64,000 nucleotides of DNA, taken from NCBI GenBank assembly GCA_015478725.1, contig JADMIG010000015.1, forward strand, positions 1-64,000. Direction: 5' to 3'. This document shows, in pieces, positions 33,207 to 42,533 of this stretch. The notes beneath the pieces were generated by a model. That model was not told the origin of the DNA and searched no databases. It saw only the letters and a program-made list of their open reading frames with translations. The DNA is from Chloroflexota bacterium (GTDB lineage: Bacteria; Chloroflexota; Limnocylindria; Limnocylindrales; CSP1-4). The position numbers were made by a program, and so were the translations under genes. The stretch's first letter is position 1. Each line of letters opens with the position of its first letter.

Positions 33207-34151
33207 TCAGAATTGTCGGGGCGGGCCGCCTGCCGGGAGAAGAGCGGCGGCGAGCTCCCGGAAGGCTCCCAGTGCCGGGTCGGACGACGGATCGGCCCGC
33301 ACCTGGATGCAGACCTGGTCTGCGCCAGCGTCGAGGTGGGCGCGGATGCGCCTGACGATCGCGTCGACGTCGCCCCAGGCGATGACCGCGTCGATGAGGC
33401 GGTCGCTGCCGTCACCCGCGAGGTCCGCATCGCCCCAGCCCAGGCGCCGCAGGTTGTTCGCGTAGTTGGGCAGCGCGAGGTAGCTCTTCGCAAAGGCCCG
33501 CCCGATCCGGCGCCCCTCGGCCGGGTCGGTCGTGAGCACGGCCGTCTGCTCGACGACGAGGCACGGCTCGGGGCCGAGATGCCGACGGGCGAAGGGGGTG
33601 TGCTCGACGGGGACGAAGTAGGGGTGCGCGCCGTCGGCCCGCTCGGCGGCGAGCTCGAGCATGCGCGGCCCGAGCGCGGCGAGGACGAGCGGGACGGGTG
33701 GGTCGGGCTCCGGCGCGCCGTACTGCGTCGCGGCCATCGCGTCGAGGTAGGCGCGCATCGTCTCGACCGGCCGACCATAGGTCCCGCCGCGGGTGGCGAC
33801 CGAGGGTGCATGGCTCACCCCGACGCCCAGGACAAAGCGGCCGGGGTATGCCTCGCCGAGCGCCTTGGCACCGGTGGCCATGGCCATCGGATCGCGGGCG
33901 TGGATGTTGGCGATGCCCGATGCGACGGCGAGTCGCGTGGTCGCGACGAGGAGGATCGCCGCGTGGCTGAAGATCTCCTTGTTGCCGAGGGTCTCCGGGA
34001 TCCAGACGACCGGGTACCCGAGCGACTCGAGCTCGCGCGCCGCCGCTCCCGCGTCTGCCCCTGACAGGCGCTGGAGAGCCCAGCTCCACACCCCGATCGG
34101 CCCAAGCGCCTGTGCCAGCCGGCGCCCGCCGTACCTGCCGGTGCTGCTCAT
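33207..34151 (-). CDS. LLM-class (luciferase-like) F420-dependent oxidoreductase
   Basis: A 314-aa TIM-barrel protein of the bacterial luciferase family. It shows PIGVWSWALQR, the WIPETLGNKEIFSHAAILLVATTRLAVASGIANIHARDP segment (strand and cofactor-phosphate region), FVLGVGVSHAPSV and LAALGPRMLELAAERADG. The HAPSV segment is shared with F420-using Mycobacterium/Chloroflexota TIGR03620-type members, so F420 is likelier than FMN. The substrate is unknown. The ATG at 34151 has GGGAGGAG about 12 nt upstream. Monocistronic. Confidence 0.87.
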   Translation of the reverse strand: MSSTGRYGGRRLAQALGPIGVWSWALQRLSGADAGAAARELESLGYPVVWIPETLGNKEIFSHAAILLVATTRLAVASGIANIHARDPMAMATGAKALGEAYPGRFVLGVGVSHAPSVATRGGTYGRPVETMRAYLDAMAATQYGAPEPDPPVPLVLAALGPRMLELAAERADGAHPYFVPVEHTPFARRHLGPEPCLVVEQTAVLTTDPAEGRRIGRAFAKSYLALPNYANNLRRLGWGDADLAGDGSDRLIDAVIAWGDVDAIVRRIRAHLDAGADQVCIQVRADPSSDPALGAFRELAAALLPAGGPPRQF

Positions 34152-34452
34152 CGACGGATCGGCTCCTCCCGACGATCGGCTGCCGCGAGGTGTGCCAGCT
34201 CGATCGCTCGTGGAAGCTTACCGATTCGCACGACGAGGCCGTACCTGGGCTTCTCGACCGCCCTGGCCTTGGCCGGCTCGAACCTGGCTGCTGACCAGGA
34301 GCGCGCCTCTGGCTGCGGGCCGCCGATGTGGGCGAGTGCGCAGGATGGAACGGGCCGCCAAACTACTGTCAATAGCCGGCGTCGGACGTGGTGGGCGTGC
34401 TCGCAGCGGGTCGCATTTCGACAGGCATCGAGACACAACCGTCGCCCGGTCG
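34152..34452. other. Intergenic region, no gene seen
   Basis: About 300 bp between the isocitrate lyase stop and the LLM oxidoreductase start. Open frames here are short and arginine-rich without family features. I saw no clear terminator for isocitrate lyase. Confidence 0.4.
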
Positions 34453-36747
34453 CTATGCCAGCTGCGGCGTCGGCTTCCGGATCAACTCCGCGAGCTTCTC
34501 CCCGTCGGGTCGGACGAGCTCGCCGACGCGCTCGCGGTCGACGTCCGCGACGATGATCTGCCCGATCTCGGACCGCACGACCGTGAAGATGCCGAGGTCG
34601 CGCATCCGCTCCGACTGCGCGTGGTTGTCCTGCGTCGGGGTGAGATAGTGCAGCGAACCGGCGCGATAGCGATGAATGAGGAAGAGCTGGACGAGCGTCA
34701 TCAGCCGCCGCCGGCGGATCGACGGTGCGGTGTGCTGGTCACGGATCGAGAGGATGCTGCGGCCACGGCGATCCACGATGCTGGCGAAGATCACGGTGGC
34801 GAGCACCTCGCCCGGGTCATCGAGCACCCGCAGCTCGAGGAGGTCTGATCCTGCGGTATGCGGCCGCAGCTCGACGCGGATCCGCCCCGGCCGCTCCCAG
34901 TGGTTCGCCCACGTCGCAAGCCATTCCTCGAGCAGCCCCGTCGGCACTTCGGTCTGGACGAGATGCTGGTGTTGCGTCGAGCCCTTGCCCATCGCCTTCG
35001 TCGCGGCGGTTCGCCCGGAGGCGGCCATGAGTGCCGCGTCGAGCCGGTCTCCGCCAACGAGGGATTGTGGGGTGCGGTACGGGGACTCGAGCAGTCGGAA
35101 CTTCCGCTGGAGGCGGGCGAGGGCGAGCATCCCGTCCTCGCGCAGCGCCGTGGCGAACTCCTCGGCGGCGAGGCCATCGATCTGATGGCCCCCGTAGGTG
35201 ATGAAGTTGAACACGAAGCCGAGCTTCCCGAGCTCCTCGGGAAAGCGCCGCATCGCGTCGTCGCTCAGGCCGGTGGTGTCCCAGTTGAACGACGGCGACA
35301 GGTTGTACGCGAGCATCTTGTCGGGATAGGCGGCATGGATCGCCGCCGCGAATCTGGCGGCATCGGCGAGGTCCGCGGTCTTCGTCTCCATCCACAGCAG
35401 GTCGGCGAACGGCGCGGCCGCGAGCGACTTGGCGATCGCATAGTCGATCCCGCCCCTGACCTGGTAGTAGCCATCGGGGGTCTTGGGCAGCTCGGGATCC
35501 CAGGCGATCCGGATGCCGAGCGAGTCGGCCTTCTCGCGGACCTCGGAGAAGGACGCCCGGCTGGCGAAGGCGCCCCACTCCTCGAGGGTCATAGCGAACC
35601 GCTCGCCCTCGCCGATCCGTCGGCCGAGGACCTCGCCAACCGCCTCACCGTACGTCTTGAGACCCGCTTCGGCCTGCCAGATCTCGGCGTATCCGGTGTC
35701 GATGGCGTCGAGCAGGTTCTCGAGGGCGGTTCCGCCGCCGGCCTCGCGGGCGATCTGGGCGTTCCGCTCGATCAGCGCCATGAGCCCGACCCGCTCGAGC
35801 CAGGCCCTGGCCTTGCGCAACTCCTCGTCGGGTACCGCGAACAACAGGTGACCGCGGATCTCGTCGAGCCCGAGGCCGTGGAGCGTCTCTTGGATCGCGA
35901 GGAAGCCGACCCGGTAGCTCGGCAGCTCGAGGTTCGTCGCCCCGAGGATGAACGGCTGGTCTCGTTCGTCGCTGCGGTTGTCGAGGAACGTCGCGGCCTC
36001 GGCATCGGTGCGAGCGACGACGATGCCCGGCACCCGCATGATGTCGAGCTGCAGGCGCGCGGCATTGAGCCGCTTGTTCTGCTCGTCCTGGGCGACGAGC
36101 ACCTTGCCGCTCTGGTGGCCGCATTTCTTGGCGCCCGGCTTCTGGTCCTCGATGTGATAGCCCGGCACCCCGGCCTCGACGAAGCGCCGGACGAGGTTGC
36201 GCACGTGCGCGTCGCCGCCATGGCCCGTATCCGCGTCGGCGATGATGAACGGCCGGAAGTCGACTTCCGGCGTGGCTTGGCGCTCCGCCTCGTCCAGCTG
36301 GGCACGGGCAAAATGCTGGTTCTTGTCGGCGCTGAGGAGGGCGCGCACCAAGCCCGCCGCTTCGTCGGGAACCTGGCTCAGCGGATAGCTCGCAAGGTCC
36401 GGGCCCGGGTCCTCGGTAGGCGACCCCTTCGCCGAGGTGGCCCAACCGCCGAGGTAGATGGCTTCGATCCCCAGCCGCTTCATCACCACGGCCTGACCGG
36501 GTGAGTAGGGACCGAACGTCGTGATCTGGCGGCCCTGCGCGAACAACTCGCGAAGTCGGGCATAGAAGCCCTCGGCGGCCATTCGGGCGACCGTGTAGTC
36601 CGCCGCGATCGTGCCCTGCTGGGCGGCGACCTCGCGCGGGGTATGGAGGCGGACGATGCCTTCGAAGCGGGACAGTGCGAACCACTCGCGGGCGGCCGCG
36701 ACCTGTGTCTCGAACGAGTTCATCGCGGGCATGGACAAGGCGTTCAT
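34453..36747 (-). CDS. aceA: Isocitrate lyase, long ICL2-type
   Basis: A 764-aa glyoxylate-cycle enzyme cleaving isocitrate to glyoxylate and succinate. The signature KKCGH (207-211, catalytic Cys209), [10 protein letters not shown] (169-178), HIEDQKPG and the C-terminal catalytic-domain segment [10 protein letters not shown] are intact. At 764 residues it matches mycobacterial ICL2 (about 766) rather than ICL1 (about 430). The extra C-terminal part ending [34 protein letters not shown]...[14 protein letters not shown] resembles the ICL2 regulatory domain, which in mycobacteria binds acetyl-CoA (family knowledge). ATG 36747 is preferred; ATGs at 36732 and 36723 are alternatives. It is 10 nt downstream of a 63-aa Cys-rich gene. 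Malate synthase is not nearby. Confidence 0.94.
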   Translation of the reverse strand: MNALSMPAMNSFETQVAAAREWFALSRFEGIVRLHTPREVAAQQGTIAADYTVARMAAEGFYARLRELFAQGRQITTFGPYSPGQAVVMKRLGIEAIYLGGWATSAKGSPTEDPGPDLASYPLSQVPDEAAGLVRALLSADKNQHFARAQLDEAERQATPEVDFRPFIIADADTGHGGDAHVRNLVRRFVEAGVPGYHIEDQKPGAKKCGHQSGKVLVAQDEQNKRLNAARLQLDIMRVPGIVVARTDAEAATFLDNRSDERDQPFILGATNLELPSYRVGFLAIQETLHGLGLDEIRGHLLFAVPDEELRKARAWLERVGLMALIERNAQIAREAGGGTALENLLDAIDTGYAEIWQAEAGLKTYGEAVGEVLGRRIGEGERFAMTLEEWGAFASRASFSEVREKADSLGIRIAWDPELPKTPDGYYQVRGGIDYAIAKSLAAAPFADLLWMETKTADLADAARFAAAIHAAYPDKMLAYNLSPSFNWDTTGLSDDAMRRFPEELGKLGFVFNFITYGGHQIDGLAAEEFATALREDGMLALARLQRKFRLLESPYRTPQSLVGGDRLDAALMAASGRTAATKAMGKGSTQHQHLVQTEVPTGLLEEWLATWANHWERPGRIRVELRPHTAGSDLLELRVLDDPGEVLATVIFASIVDRRGRSILSIRDQHTAPSIRRRRLMTLVQLFLIHRYRAGSLHYLTPTQDNHAQSERMRDLGIFTVVRSEIGQIIVADVDRERVGELVRPDGEKLAELIRKPTPQLA

Positions 36748-36757
36748 CGTCCGCTCG

Positions 36758-36949
36758 TCACTCGTTCTCGTGGTCGCGCGGGCAGTCGTACGGGCACTCG
36801 CACGCCGCCAGATAGCTGTACGGTCGCCGTGCGGGCTCGCCGAGCGAGCCCTCGCTCTCGAGGGCGAACCCTCGGAGCCACCGCTGGGCGGGTTCCTGAG
36901 CGCCGACCGTCTGCCCGATCGGCTGCTGTAGATCGATCCTGCGTTCCAT
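36758..36949 (-). CDS. 63-aa Cys-rich protein preceding isocitrate lyase
   Basis: A short gene supported by AAGGA 6 nt before ATG 36949 and by its position, 10 nt upstream of the isocitrate lyase start. The product begins [16 protein letters not shown], contains [18 protein letters not shown], and ends [18 protein letters not shown]. The CxCPxDCxxDHxNE ending could bind a metal. It is soluble, with no signal. It may be a small partner or regulator of the lyase or a leader-type gene; neither is established. First gene of the predicted operon. Confidence 0.6.
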   Translation of the reverse strand: MERRIDLQQPIGQTVGAQEPAQRWLRGFALESEGSLGEPARRPYSYLAACECPYDCPRDHENE

Positions 36950-36980
36950 GGCGGATCCTTCATCGCGGGCTGGAGCGGCA

Positions 36981-37010
36981 ACCGTACGATGTGCTCGATC
37001 ATCCGTCCAA
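36981..37010 (-). promoter_or_regulatory. Predicted promoter of the Cys-protein/isocitrate lyase operon
   Basis: On the minus strand: -35 TTGGAC (37010-37005), 18-nt spacer, -10 TACGGT (36986-36981). The predicted start site is near 36974, about 25 nt before ATG 36949. Confidence 0.6.
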
Positions 37011-37029
37011 TCGAATCTACTATCGTTGG

Positions 37030-37048
37030 TGATCAGCATTGTTGATCA
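37030..37048. promoter_or_regulatory. LysR-type operator dyad
   Basis: TGATCA (37030-37035) and TGATCA (37043-37048) are separated by 7 bp, in the divergent region. The centre (37039) is about 65 bp upstream of the predicted isocitrate lyase operon start (36974), the classic recognition site of LysR regulators. The same site lies at the predicted start region of the lysR gene, which would fit autoregulation. Confidence 0.65.
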
Positions 37049-37066
37049 TCACCCGGAGGCGCCACC

Positions 37067-37990
37067 ATGCTCCTCGCCCAGATCGAAGGGTTCATCGAGA
37101 TCGCCCGCCAGGGCAACATGCGACGCGCCGCCTTCGCCCTCTCGATCAGCCAGCCGGCGCTCACCGCACGGCTCCAGGCGCTCGAGGAGGAGCTCGCCAC
37201 GGCGCTCTTTCGGCGAACACACTCGGGCATGGTCCTGACGCCCGCAGGACGGGCCTTCCTGCCCCACGCCGATCGCGCGATCGAGGCGATCCGCAGTGGC
37301 AGCTCACTGGTCCGCGAGCTCGAGCACGGCGTCATCGGCGAGCTCGCGCTCGCTGTTGCTCCCGCGGTCAGCGCCTACGTCCTGCCGGAGATCCTCGTCC
37401 GCTTCACCGAGCGACATCCGGACGTTCGCCTGCTCGTGCGGACCGGCCATTCGGAGGAGATCGTCGAGCTCGTGGCTCGCGGCGAGGTCGAGCTCGGGAT
37501 CGTCAGACAGCTCAGGGACGCGCGCGTCCGCAGCCGTCCGCTCTACGAGGACGAGCTCGTCCTCGTCGTCCCGCCGGACCATCCGTTCGCCCGGGCGGGG
37601 AGGGTCGACGTAGCGGAGATCAGCCACGCTCAGCTCATCCTGTTCGACCGGACGTCAAGCTACTACGAGGTCACGAACGCCCTGTTCCGCATCGCCGGCG
37701 TCGTTCCACGCGGGGTCACCGAGGTCGACAATATCGAGGCGGCAAAGCGAATGGTCGAGCGCGGGCTCGGCGTCGCGCTGCTCCCCGGGACGGCGGTCGC
37801 CGACGCGCTCTCCGCAGGCTCGCTGCGGGAGATCGAGCTCGTCGGCGCAGTGACGATCCGACGGCAGATCGTGGCGGTCGAGCGGCTCGGATCCCGCCCC
37901 AGCTCACCGTTCCTCGACACCCTGTGGGGACTCCTCAACCGTATCCCGGAGATCATCCCGCGGGCGCTGCCGATTGTCGCAACCGACTGA
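37067..37990 (+). CDS. LysR-family transcriptional regulator
   Basis: A 307-aa LTTR. The N-terminal winged HTH (about 1-60) reads FIEIARQGNMRRAAFALSISQPALTARLQALEEELATALFRRT. The effector domain (about 90-295) has two alpha/beta lobes with ELALAVAPAVSAYVLPEIL and VERGLGVALLP. GGAGG lies 7 nt before ATG 37067. It is divergent from the isocitrate lyase operon with a TGATCA-N7-TGATCA dyad between them, so it is inferred to activate or repress that operon in response to carbon source. Confidence 0.92.
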   Translation: MLLAQIEGFIEIARQGNMRRAAFALSISQPALTARLQALEEELATALFRRTHSGMVLTPAGRAFLPHADRAIEAIRSGSSLVRELEHGVIGELALAVAPAVSAYVLPEILVRFTERHPDVRLLVRTGHSEEIVELVARGEVELGIVRQLRDARVRSRPLYEDELVLVVPPDHPFARAGRVDVAEISHAQLILFDRTSSYYEVTNALFRIAGVVPRGVTEVDNIEAAKRMVERGLGVALLPGTAVADALSAGSLREIELVGAVTIRRQIVAVERLGSRPSSPFLDTLWGLLNRIPEIIPRALPIVATD

Positions 37991-38241
37991 GGTCGCGACC
38001 CCGGGCGTCCCGACCGTCCCCACCGGGGCGCCGGTGTCATCGCCCGGCCAAAGGGATCTACGTGGCGCGGACGACCGGCTCCACGCTCCTTAGCGCGATC
38101 GGGAGCCGCCCTGTCCATCCGCCGGCGTGTCCCCGCTCTACCGGATCGGGTTCCGCCTCACGATTGCGGTCAGCTGAAGCGCCCCGCGGTCGTTGACTCG
38201 CTCAGCGGATGGCCCGGTTTCGGGCACCGGCGAGCCGCGGG

Positions 38242-38895
38242 TCACGCAGCGGGCCGCTCGTACAGCACGAGCTGCCAGATGAGCGTGGTGCGGTGGAGTC
38301 GCTTGACGAGGCCATGGGCGGCAAGAATCGCGTCGACGTCAACGGCGCGATGGACATACACGCGAAATGGCGACCGCGAGAGCCGCAGCTGGGCGTTCAG
38401 GATTGCGGTGCCCACCCGCCCGAGCCATGAGTCGCGCGGGAAGATGAGGCCATACCGACGACGCGCCAGGTTCGCCGATCGACCGACGAGAGCGACCATG
38501 TCCTCGTAGCAGCAGATGACCCGGTCAAGGGCGACAAGGTCCGCGGGCTGGACCGCATCTGCGAGCGCGACGAAGTCGCCGACGAGGTAGCGGACGCGGT
38601 CGCCATGGCCCTGCCGATCGGCCTCCTCCCTCGCGACCGAGATGTAGGCGCGAGATGCGTCAACGTCGACTGCGGCGGCCGCCCCGGAGCGCAGGAGCTC
38701 GTGGTGGACCGCGCCCACGCCGCCACCGATTTCGAGGACGGTCTGCCCGTCGATGCCCCCCGCTGCGAGCGCCTCGATCAGGGCGCGAGTCAAACCCACC
38801 GAGCCCTTCTGTCGGTAGGCCCGAAGATCCTGGGCCGCGTGGCGGTCGTTGAACTGGCGATCGAACGGGGAGTCGCCGGGTGAGCAGCAGTCCAT
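38242..38895 (-). CDS. Class I SAM-dependent methyltransferase
   Basis: A 217-aa Rossmann-fold methyltransferase. Motif I VLEIGGGVGAVHHELL (about 54-69), an acidic motif-II position (AVDVDASRAYISVA) and VALDRVICCYEDM are visible. The N-terminus FDRQFNDRHAAQDLRAYRQKG and the insertion pattern resemble BchM-like/MdmC-like small methyltransferases, but the substrate is unknown. The ATG at 38895 has TAGGAT 7 nt upstream, predicting a leaderless mRNA. No co-transcribed partner is obvious; a lipoprotein gene upstream ends 54 bp away in transcription order. Confidence 0.8.
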   Translation of the reverse strand: MDCCSPGDSPFDRQFNDRHAAQDLRAYRQKGSVGLTRALIEALAAGGIDGQTVLEIGGGVGAVHHELLRSGAAAAVDVDASRAYISVAREEADRQGHGDRVRYLVGDFVALADAVQPADLVALDRVICCYEDMVALVGRSANLARRRYGLIFPRDSWLGRVGTAILNAQLRLSRSPFRVYVHRAVDVDAILAAHGLVKRLHRTTLIWQLVLYERPAA

Positions 38896-38902
38896 CGCGC
38901 CG

Positions 38903-38908
38903 ATCCTA
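38903..38908 (-). promoter_or_regulatory. Predicted -10 hexamer (TAGGAT), leaderless methyltransferase gene
   Basis: On the minus strand TAGGAT, 7 nt, then ATG 38895; no Shine-Dalgarno. Confidence 0.5.
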
Positions 38909-38949
38909 GCAGCCGCTCCGGTCGCGGCCGCCGTCGGCCCAGCCAGCCG

Positions 38950-39849
38950 TCAGCCGCCCGAGGGTGGCTGCCCCTGTCCGATGCCCTCGACAAGCTCGTC
39001 GCAGATCTGGGCCATCGTTGCCGGCAGGGTGCAGGTCACCTTGAGCGCCGACGGGGCAGTCTGGCCGCTGCCGCCGGCCTCGGTGCCCGGATCGAATACG
39101 AGGAACCCGAACGCCCGATACCGGCCACCCGACGGCTCGCCCGTCCCGGCCACGCCCGGCGGGTCGGCGAAGACCGCGGAGCGGGGCCTGGGTCGGGTGA
39201 CCTGCTCCCCGATCGGCGGTCTCGTCGGGCACGAGAGCCCCGGTTGGGCGAACAGGTTCCACGCCTCGGGAAACAGGCCGCACGCCATCGACGCGACACA
39301 GCCGACGCACGCGCCACCGGAGGAGACGGTGACCGCCTGCTCGTCGAGCGACGGGCTCGCCGACGGGGAGAGTTGTCCTGGCGGCGTGATCGCCATGCGG
39401 GCCGAGCCGTCGACGCCGACGGCGGCCTCGCAGTGCCAGTCCTTCGGGCCGAGGAGGGTGAGGGTTCCGTTGCCGTAGTAGGTGACCTGCGCGGCCACGT
39501 CGTGCGTCACGGTCGCCGTCATCGTCGTAGGGACCGGGGGCATCGTCTCGCCGGGCAGCCCGAAGCTCGTCGGGCAGGGCACCTCGGGGATGCGTGCCGT
39601 GTGGGCCGGCTCGGGCGTGGGCGCGCCGAGGCCGGCTGTCGTGCCCGGACTGGGCGACGTTGCGCCTGGCACACGGGATGGTACGGAGGAAGCCGCCGCA
39701 CTCCGGAGCAGTGCTGTCGGGGCCGCGCTCCCGCAGGCGACCACAATCAGGGCGACGGCCGCCAGCAGGACGGCGACGCGATCGGAGAGCCGCCCGCGAC
39801 CACTCGCGTGCCGGGAAGCCCACGCCGATCGCCGCTCGCTGGAGTTCAC
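38950..39849 (-). CDS. Lipoprotein of unknown function (DUF4850-like)
   Basis: About 299 aa. Signal sequence RVAVLLAAVALIVVAC ends in a VVAC lipobox, then a Ser/Pro/Thr-rich linker. The folded part has six or more Cys (EVPCPTSFG, DWHCEAAVG, CVGCVASMACG, LSCPTRP, VTCTLP, QICDELV), suggesting disulfides outside the cell. GPKDWHCEAAVGVDGSARM resembles a conserved stretch of actinobacterial DUF4850-type proteins (recollection, not searched). The start is uncertain: GTG 39849 is chosen over TTG 39873. Confidence 0.65.
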   Translation of the reverse strand: MNSSERRSAWASRHASGRGRLSDRVAVLLAAVALIVVACGSAAPTALLRSAAASSVPSRVPGATSPSPGTTAGLGAPTPEPAHTARIPEVPCPTSFGLPGETMPPVPTTMTATVTHDVAAQVTYYGNGTLTLLGPKDWHCEAAVGVDGSARMAITPPGQLSPSASPSLDEQAVTVSSGGACVGCVASMACGLFPEAWNLFAQPGLSCPTRPPIGEQVTRPRPRSAVFADPPGVAGTGEPSGGRYRAFGFLVFDPGTEAGGSGQTAPSALKVTCTLPATMAQICDELVEGIGQGQPPSGG

Positions 39850-40017
39850 CGTCCGATGGTACGGCCAGCACAACCCCGGTGGAGGCCGATCGGGACGCCG
39901 CTCACCTTCATCAGGCCCGCGTCGTCAGGCGGACGCCTGGAGACTCCCCCTGATCCGCTCTGCCCACTGTCCTGGAGTGCCTGACTGCACTGGGAGACGC
40001 TTCGGTCCGGCTCGCCG

Positions 40018-40770
40018 TCAGGGCGCGAGGCGGTGAGCGAGCTCGTCGCGCGCGATGACCCCGCGGGGCCCGGCGAGGACCACGCGACCCCGGTCCAGCA
40101 CCATCACGCCGTCGGCGAGATCCAGGGCGAACTGCAGGTGCTGCTCGACCAGCAGCAGGGCTGCGCCCTGCGCATATCCGCTGAGCGCCGCCAGAATCTC
40201 GTCGACCACGCCGTGCCAGACGCCCTCGGTCGGCTCGTCCATGATCAGGATCCGCGGCCGGGCGAGCAGAGCTCGTGCGATGGCCAGCATCTTGCGCTCG
40301 CCGCCACTCATGGTCCCGGCCTGCTGGCCGACGCGGCTGGCGAGCTTCGGAAACAGCTCGAACGCCTCCTCGATCCTGGCCGCGCTGCCCTTCGGACCGG
40401 CGCGAAGGCCGAGCAGCAGGTTCTCCCTCACGGTGAGACTCGCGAACACGCCCTGCTCCTGGGGGACGTAGCCCACGCCTCGACGGACGAGGCTCGCCGG
40501 CGGATGTCCGGCAACGTCCGTCCCGTCCAGGGTCACACGGCCCGCGGTGGGTCGGTTGTAGCCCATCAACGTCCGGAGCAGCGTGGTCTTGCCGGCGCCG
40601 TTGCGTCCAACGATCGCGATGGTCCCGACTCGCGGCACCGAGACGTCGACCCCGAACAGCACCTGGCTACCTCGATACCCACCGGATATGCCCTCGGCAC
40701 GGAGCACCGCCGGTGACTCGCCGACGGCGGGCACAACGGCCGACACAGAAGATGCGAAGAGGTCAGGCAC
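40018..40770 (-). CDS. livF: Branched-chain amino acid/amide-type ABC importer ATPase LivF
   Basis: A 250-aa LivF/UrtE-type ATPase: Walker A GRNGAGKTT, signature MSGGERKM, Walker B ILIMDEPTEG, switch LVEQHL. Compared with canonical LivF, Walker B runs EPTEGVWHGVVDE. The last gene of the importer operon. It overlaps livG by 8 nt. It would energise the LivH/LivM channel together with LivG. Confidence 0.93.
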   Translation of the reverse strand: MPDLFASSVSAVVPAVGESPAVLRAEGISGGYRGSQVLFGVDVSVPRVGTIAIVGRNGAGKTTLLRTLMGYNRPTAGRVTLDGTDVAGHPPASLVRRGVGYVPQEQGVFASLTVRENLLLGLRAGPKGSAARIEEAFELFPKLASRVGQQAGTMSGGERKMLAIARALLARPRILIMDEPTEGVWHGVVDEILAALSGYAQGAALLLVEQHLQFALDLADGVMVLDRGRVVLAGPRGVIARDELAHRLAP

Positions 40771-41512
40771 GGGTGAGGTAGACCTCCTGCACGTGCGCGT
40801 CGGCTTCGATCTCGGCCGGCGTACCCGTGGCGATGACCCGGCCCTGGTGGAGCACGCTGATCCGGTCGCAGAGACCGCGGATGAAGTCCAGGTCGTGCTC
40901 CACGATGAGAATGCCGCAGCTCTCCCGCGCCGCCCGGATCCGCGCTCCGGTTGTCAGGCGCTCCTCGTGACTCATGCCCGCGGTAGGCTCGTCGAGGAGC
41001 AGGACGGTGGGGCGCAGAGCCATCGCCATCGCGATCTCCAGCCACTGCCGCTGTCCGTGCGACAGCTCGCGGGCAAGCTGGCTCCGAGCTTCGGTGAGAT
41101 GGAAAGCCTCGAGCAGGTGGTCGATCCTCTCGGCGCATTGAGCCCGCGTTCGGGACAGCAGCAGGGATCGGAGCGGCGTCGTGGACTGGACCGCGAGCAG
41201 CAGGTTGTCGACGACCGTCTGGTCCAGGTAGACGCGGGCGAGCTGGAACTTGATCGAGATCCCCGCCCGCACCCGGGTCGATGGCTTGGCGTGCGTCACG
41301 TCGCGACCCTCCAGTCGCACAGACCCGGACGTGGCGGCGGTCCGACCCGAGATGACGTGGAGCAGCGTGCTCTTGCCGGAGCCGTTCGGTCCGATGAGGC
41401 CGACGACCTCACCGACATTCACGTCAAGGTCGGCGCTCTCCAGGGCGACGAGGGCACCGAAGGTCTTGCGGATGGCGCGAACCTCGAGCGCGGCCGCGTG
41501 CTCATCAGGCAC
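40763..41512 (-). CDS. livG: Branched-chain amino acid/amide-type ABC importer ATPase LivG
   Basis: A 249-aa LivG/UrtD-type ATPase: Walker A GPNGSGKST, signature LSHGQRQW (HGQ instead of GGQ, seen in UrtD/LivG), Walker B VLLLDEPTAGMSHEE and IVEHDLDFI. The Met-Ser-His after EPTAG is characteristic of UrtD-like members. The start GTG 41512 overlaps the livM stop by 8 nt; the frame is open further upstream but inside livM. Confidence 0.93.
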   Translation of the reverse strand: MPDEHAAALEVRAIRKTFGALVALESADLDVNVGEVVGLIGPNGSGKSTLLHVISGRTAATSGSVRLEGRDVTHAKPSTRVRAGISIKFQLARVYLDQTVVDNLLLAVQSTTPLRSLLLSRTRAQCAERIDHLLEAFHLTEARSQLARELSHGQRQWLEIAMAMALRPTVLLLDEPTAGMSHEERLTTGARIRAARESCGILIVEHDLDFIRGLCDRISVLHQGRVIATGTPAEIEADAHVQEVYLTRA

Positions 41513-42533
41513 CGCCGCCTCCCGGCGCGGAGCCGCGCGTACCGGCCGATGCAGCCCGCCGGACGCGACGCGGCGCGCGACGGCCGAGCAGGCCACCGGG
41601 CAGATACAGGATCGTGCCGAGGAGCAGCGCGCCGAGGACCACGGGCCAGAGTTGCGGGAGAACCTCCTGCACGCGTCCCCCGAAGACCTTAACCACGCCC
41701 ATCCCGAGCAGCGGCCCGATCAGCGTCCCGCGCCCACCGAGGACGACCCACAGCAGCACCTGCGTTGACAGGGCCACGCCCAGGAAGCCCGGGGAGACGA
41801 ACCCCTCCTCCAGAGCGTAGATCCCGCCGGCCATCCCTGCCAGGCCGGATGTCAGCGTGAACACAAGGATCTGGACCGACGTCCGCCGGTAGCCCAGGAA
41901 CTCGGCCCGTTCACCGTCGTCGCGGACGGCGCGCATGACGAGCCCGAACTGAGAACGGTTGAGCAGGTGGCCGGCGGCAAGAGCCAGCGCGAACAGCACC
42001 AGAATCGCGTAGTACATGGACGGGCCGTTGGAGAGGTCCAGTGGACCCAGCGTCGGGGCCGGGACGCCCGGAATCCCATTCGCGCTGCCGAGCACGTCCC
42101 AGCCGGAGGCGAGCTGCTCGGCAGCGTAGCCAAGGGCGAGGGTCACGAGGGCCACGTACAGCTCGCCGACCCTCGAGCCGACGAACAGGAACAGCCCCAC
42201 GAGGACGCCGGCAAGAGCGCCGGCAGCCAACCCGACGACGGACGCCAGGACCAGGTCGGTCATGCCGGCGTGGACTGCCAGCATCCCGACGGCGTAGGCG
42301 CCCGTGCCGAAGAACACCGCCTGCCCGAGCGTGAAGATCCCCGTGGACCCCCAGGCGAGGTCCGCGCTGAGGGCGAGGATGCCCAGGATCAGCGCTTGGG
42401 TGAGGACAATGACGTAGTAGTCGAGCCCCACCAGGGCAAAGACCGGCGGGACGATGGCCAGCAGGCCGACGAGGAGAACGACGACGACGCCTCCGTGCCG
42501 ACCTGCCAACCAGGTGCGCGGTCTCAGCCGCAC
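41505..42533 (-). CDS. livM: LivM-type ABC permease
   Basis: A 342-aa permease with about nine helices (GGVVVVLLVGLLAIVPPVFALV, IVLTQALILGILALSADLAWG, GQAVFFGTGAYAVGMLAV and so on). The cytoplasmic motif REDGERAEFLGYR-like (here RDDGERAEFLGYRRTSVQILVFTLTSGLAGMAGGIYAL) is typical of LivM/UrtC. The GTG at 42533 overlaps the binding-protein stop by 10 nt, coupling them. The longer frame to 42665 is inside the binding-protein gene. Confidence 0.9.
   Translation of the reverse strand: MRLRPRTWLAGRHGGVVVVLLVGLLAIVPPVFALVGLDYYVIVLTQALILGILALSADLAWGSTGIFTLGQAVFFGTGAYAVGMLAVHAGMTDLVLASVVGLAAGALAGVLVGLFLFVGSRVGELYVALVTLALGYAAEQLASGWDVLGSANGIPGVPAPTLGPLDLSNGPSMYYAILVLFALALAAGHLLNRSQFGLVMRAVRDDGERAEFLGYRRTSVQILVFTLTSGLAGMAGGIYALEEGFVSPGFLGVALSTQVLLWVVLGGRGTLIGPLLGMGVVKVFGGRVQEVLPQLWPVVLGALLLGTILYLPGGLLGRRAPRRVRRAASAGTRGSAPGGGGA

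Noticed and set aside
34858-36504. 548-codon plus-strand frame opposite isocitrate lyase
   Set aside because: Antisense shadow; the isocitrate lyase signature is on the minus strand.
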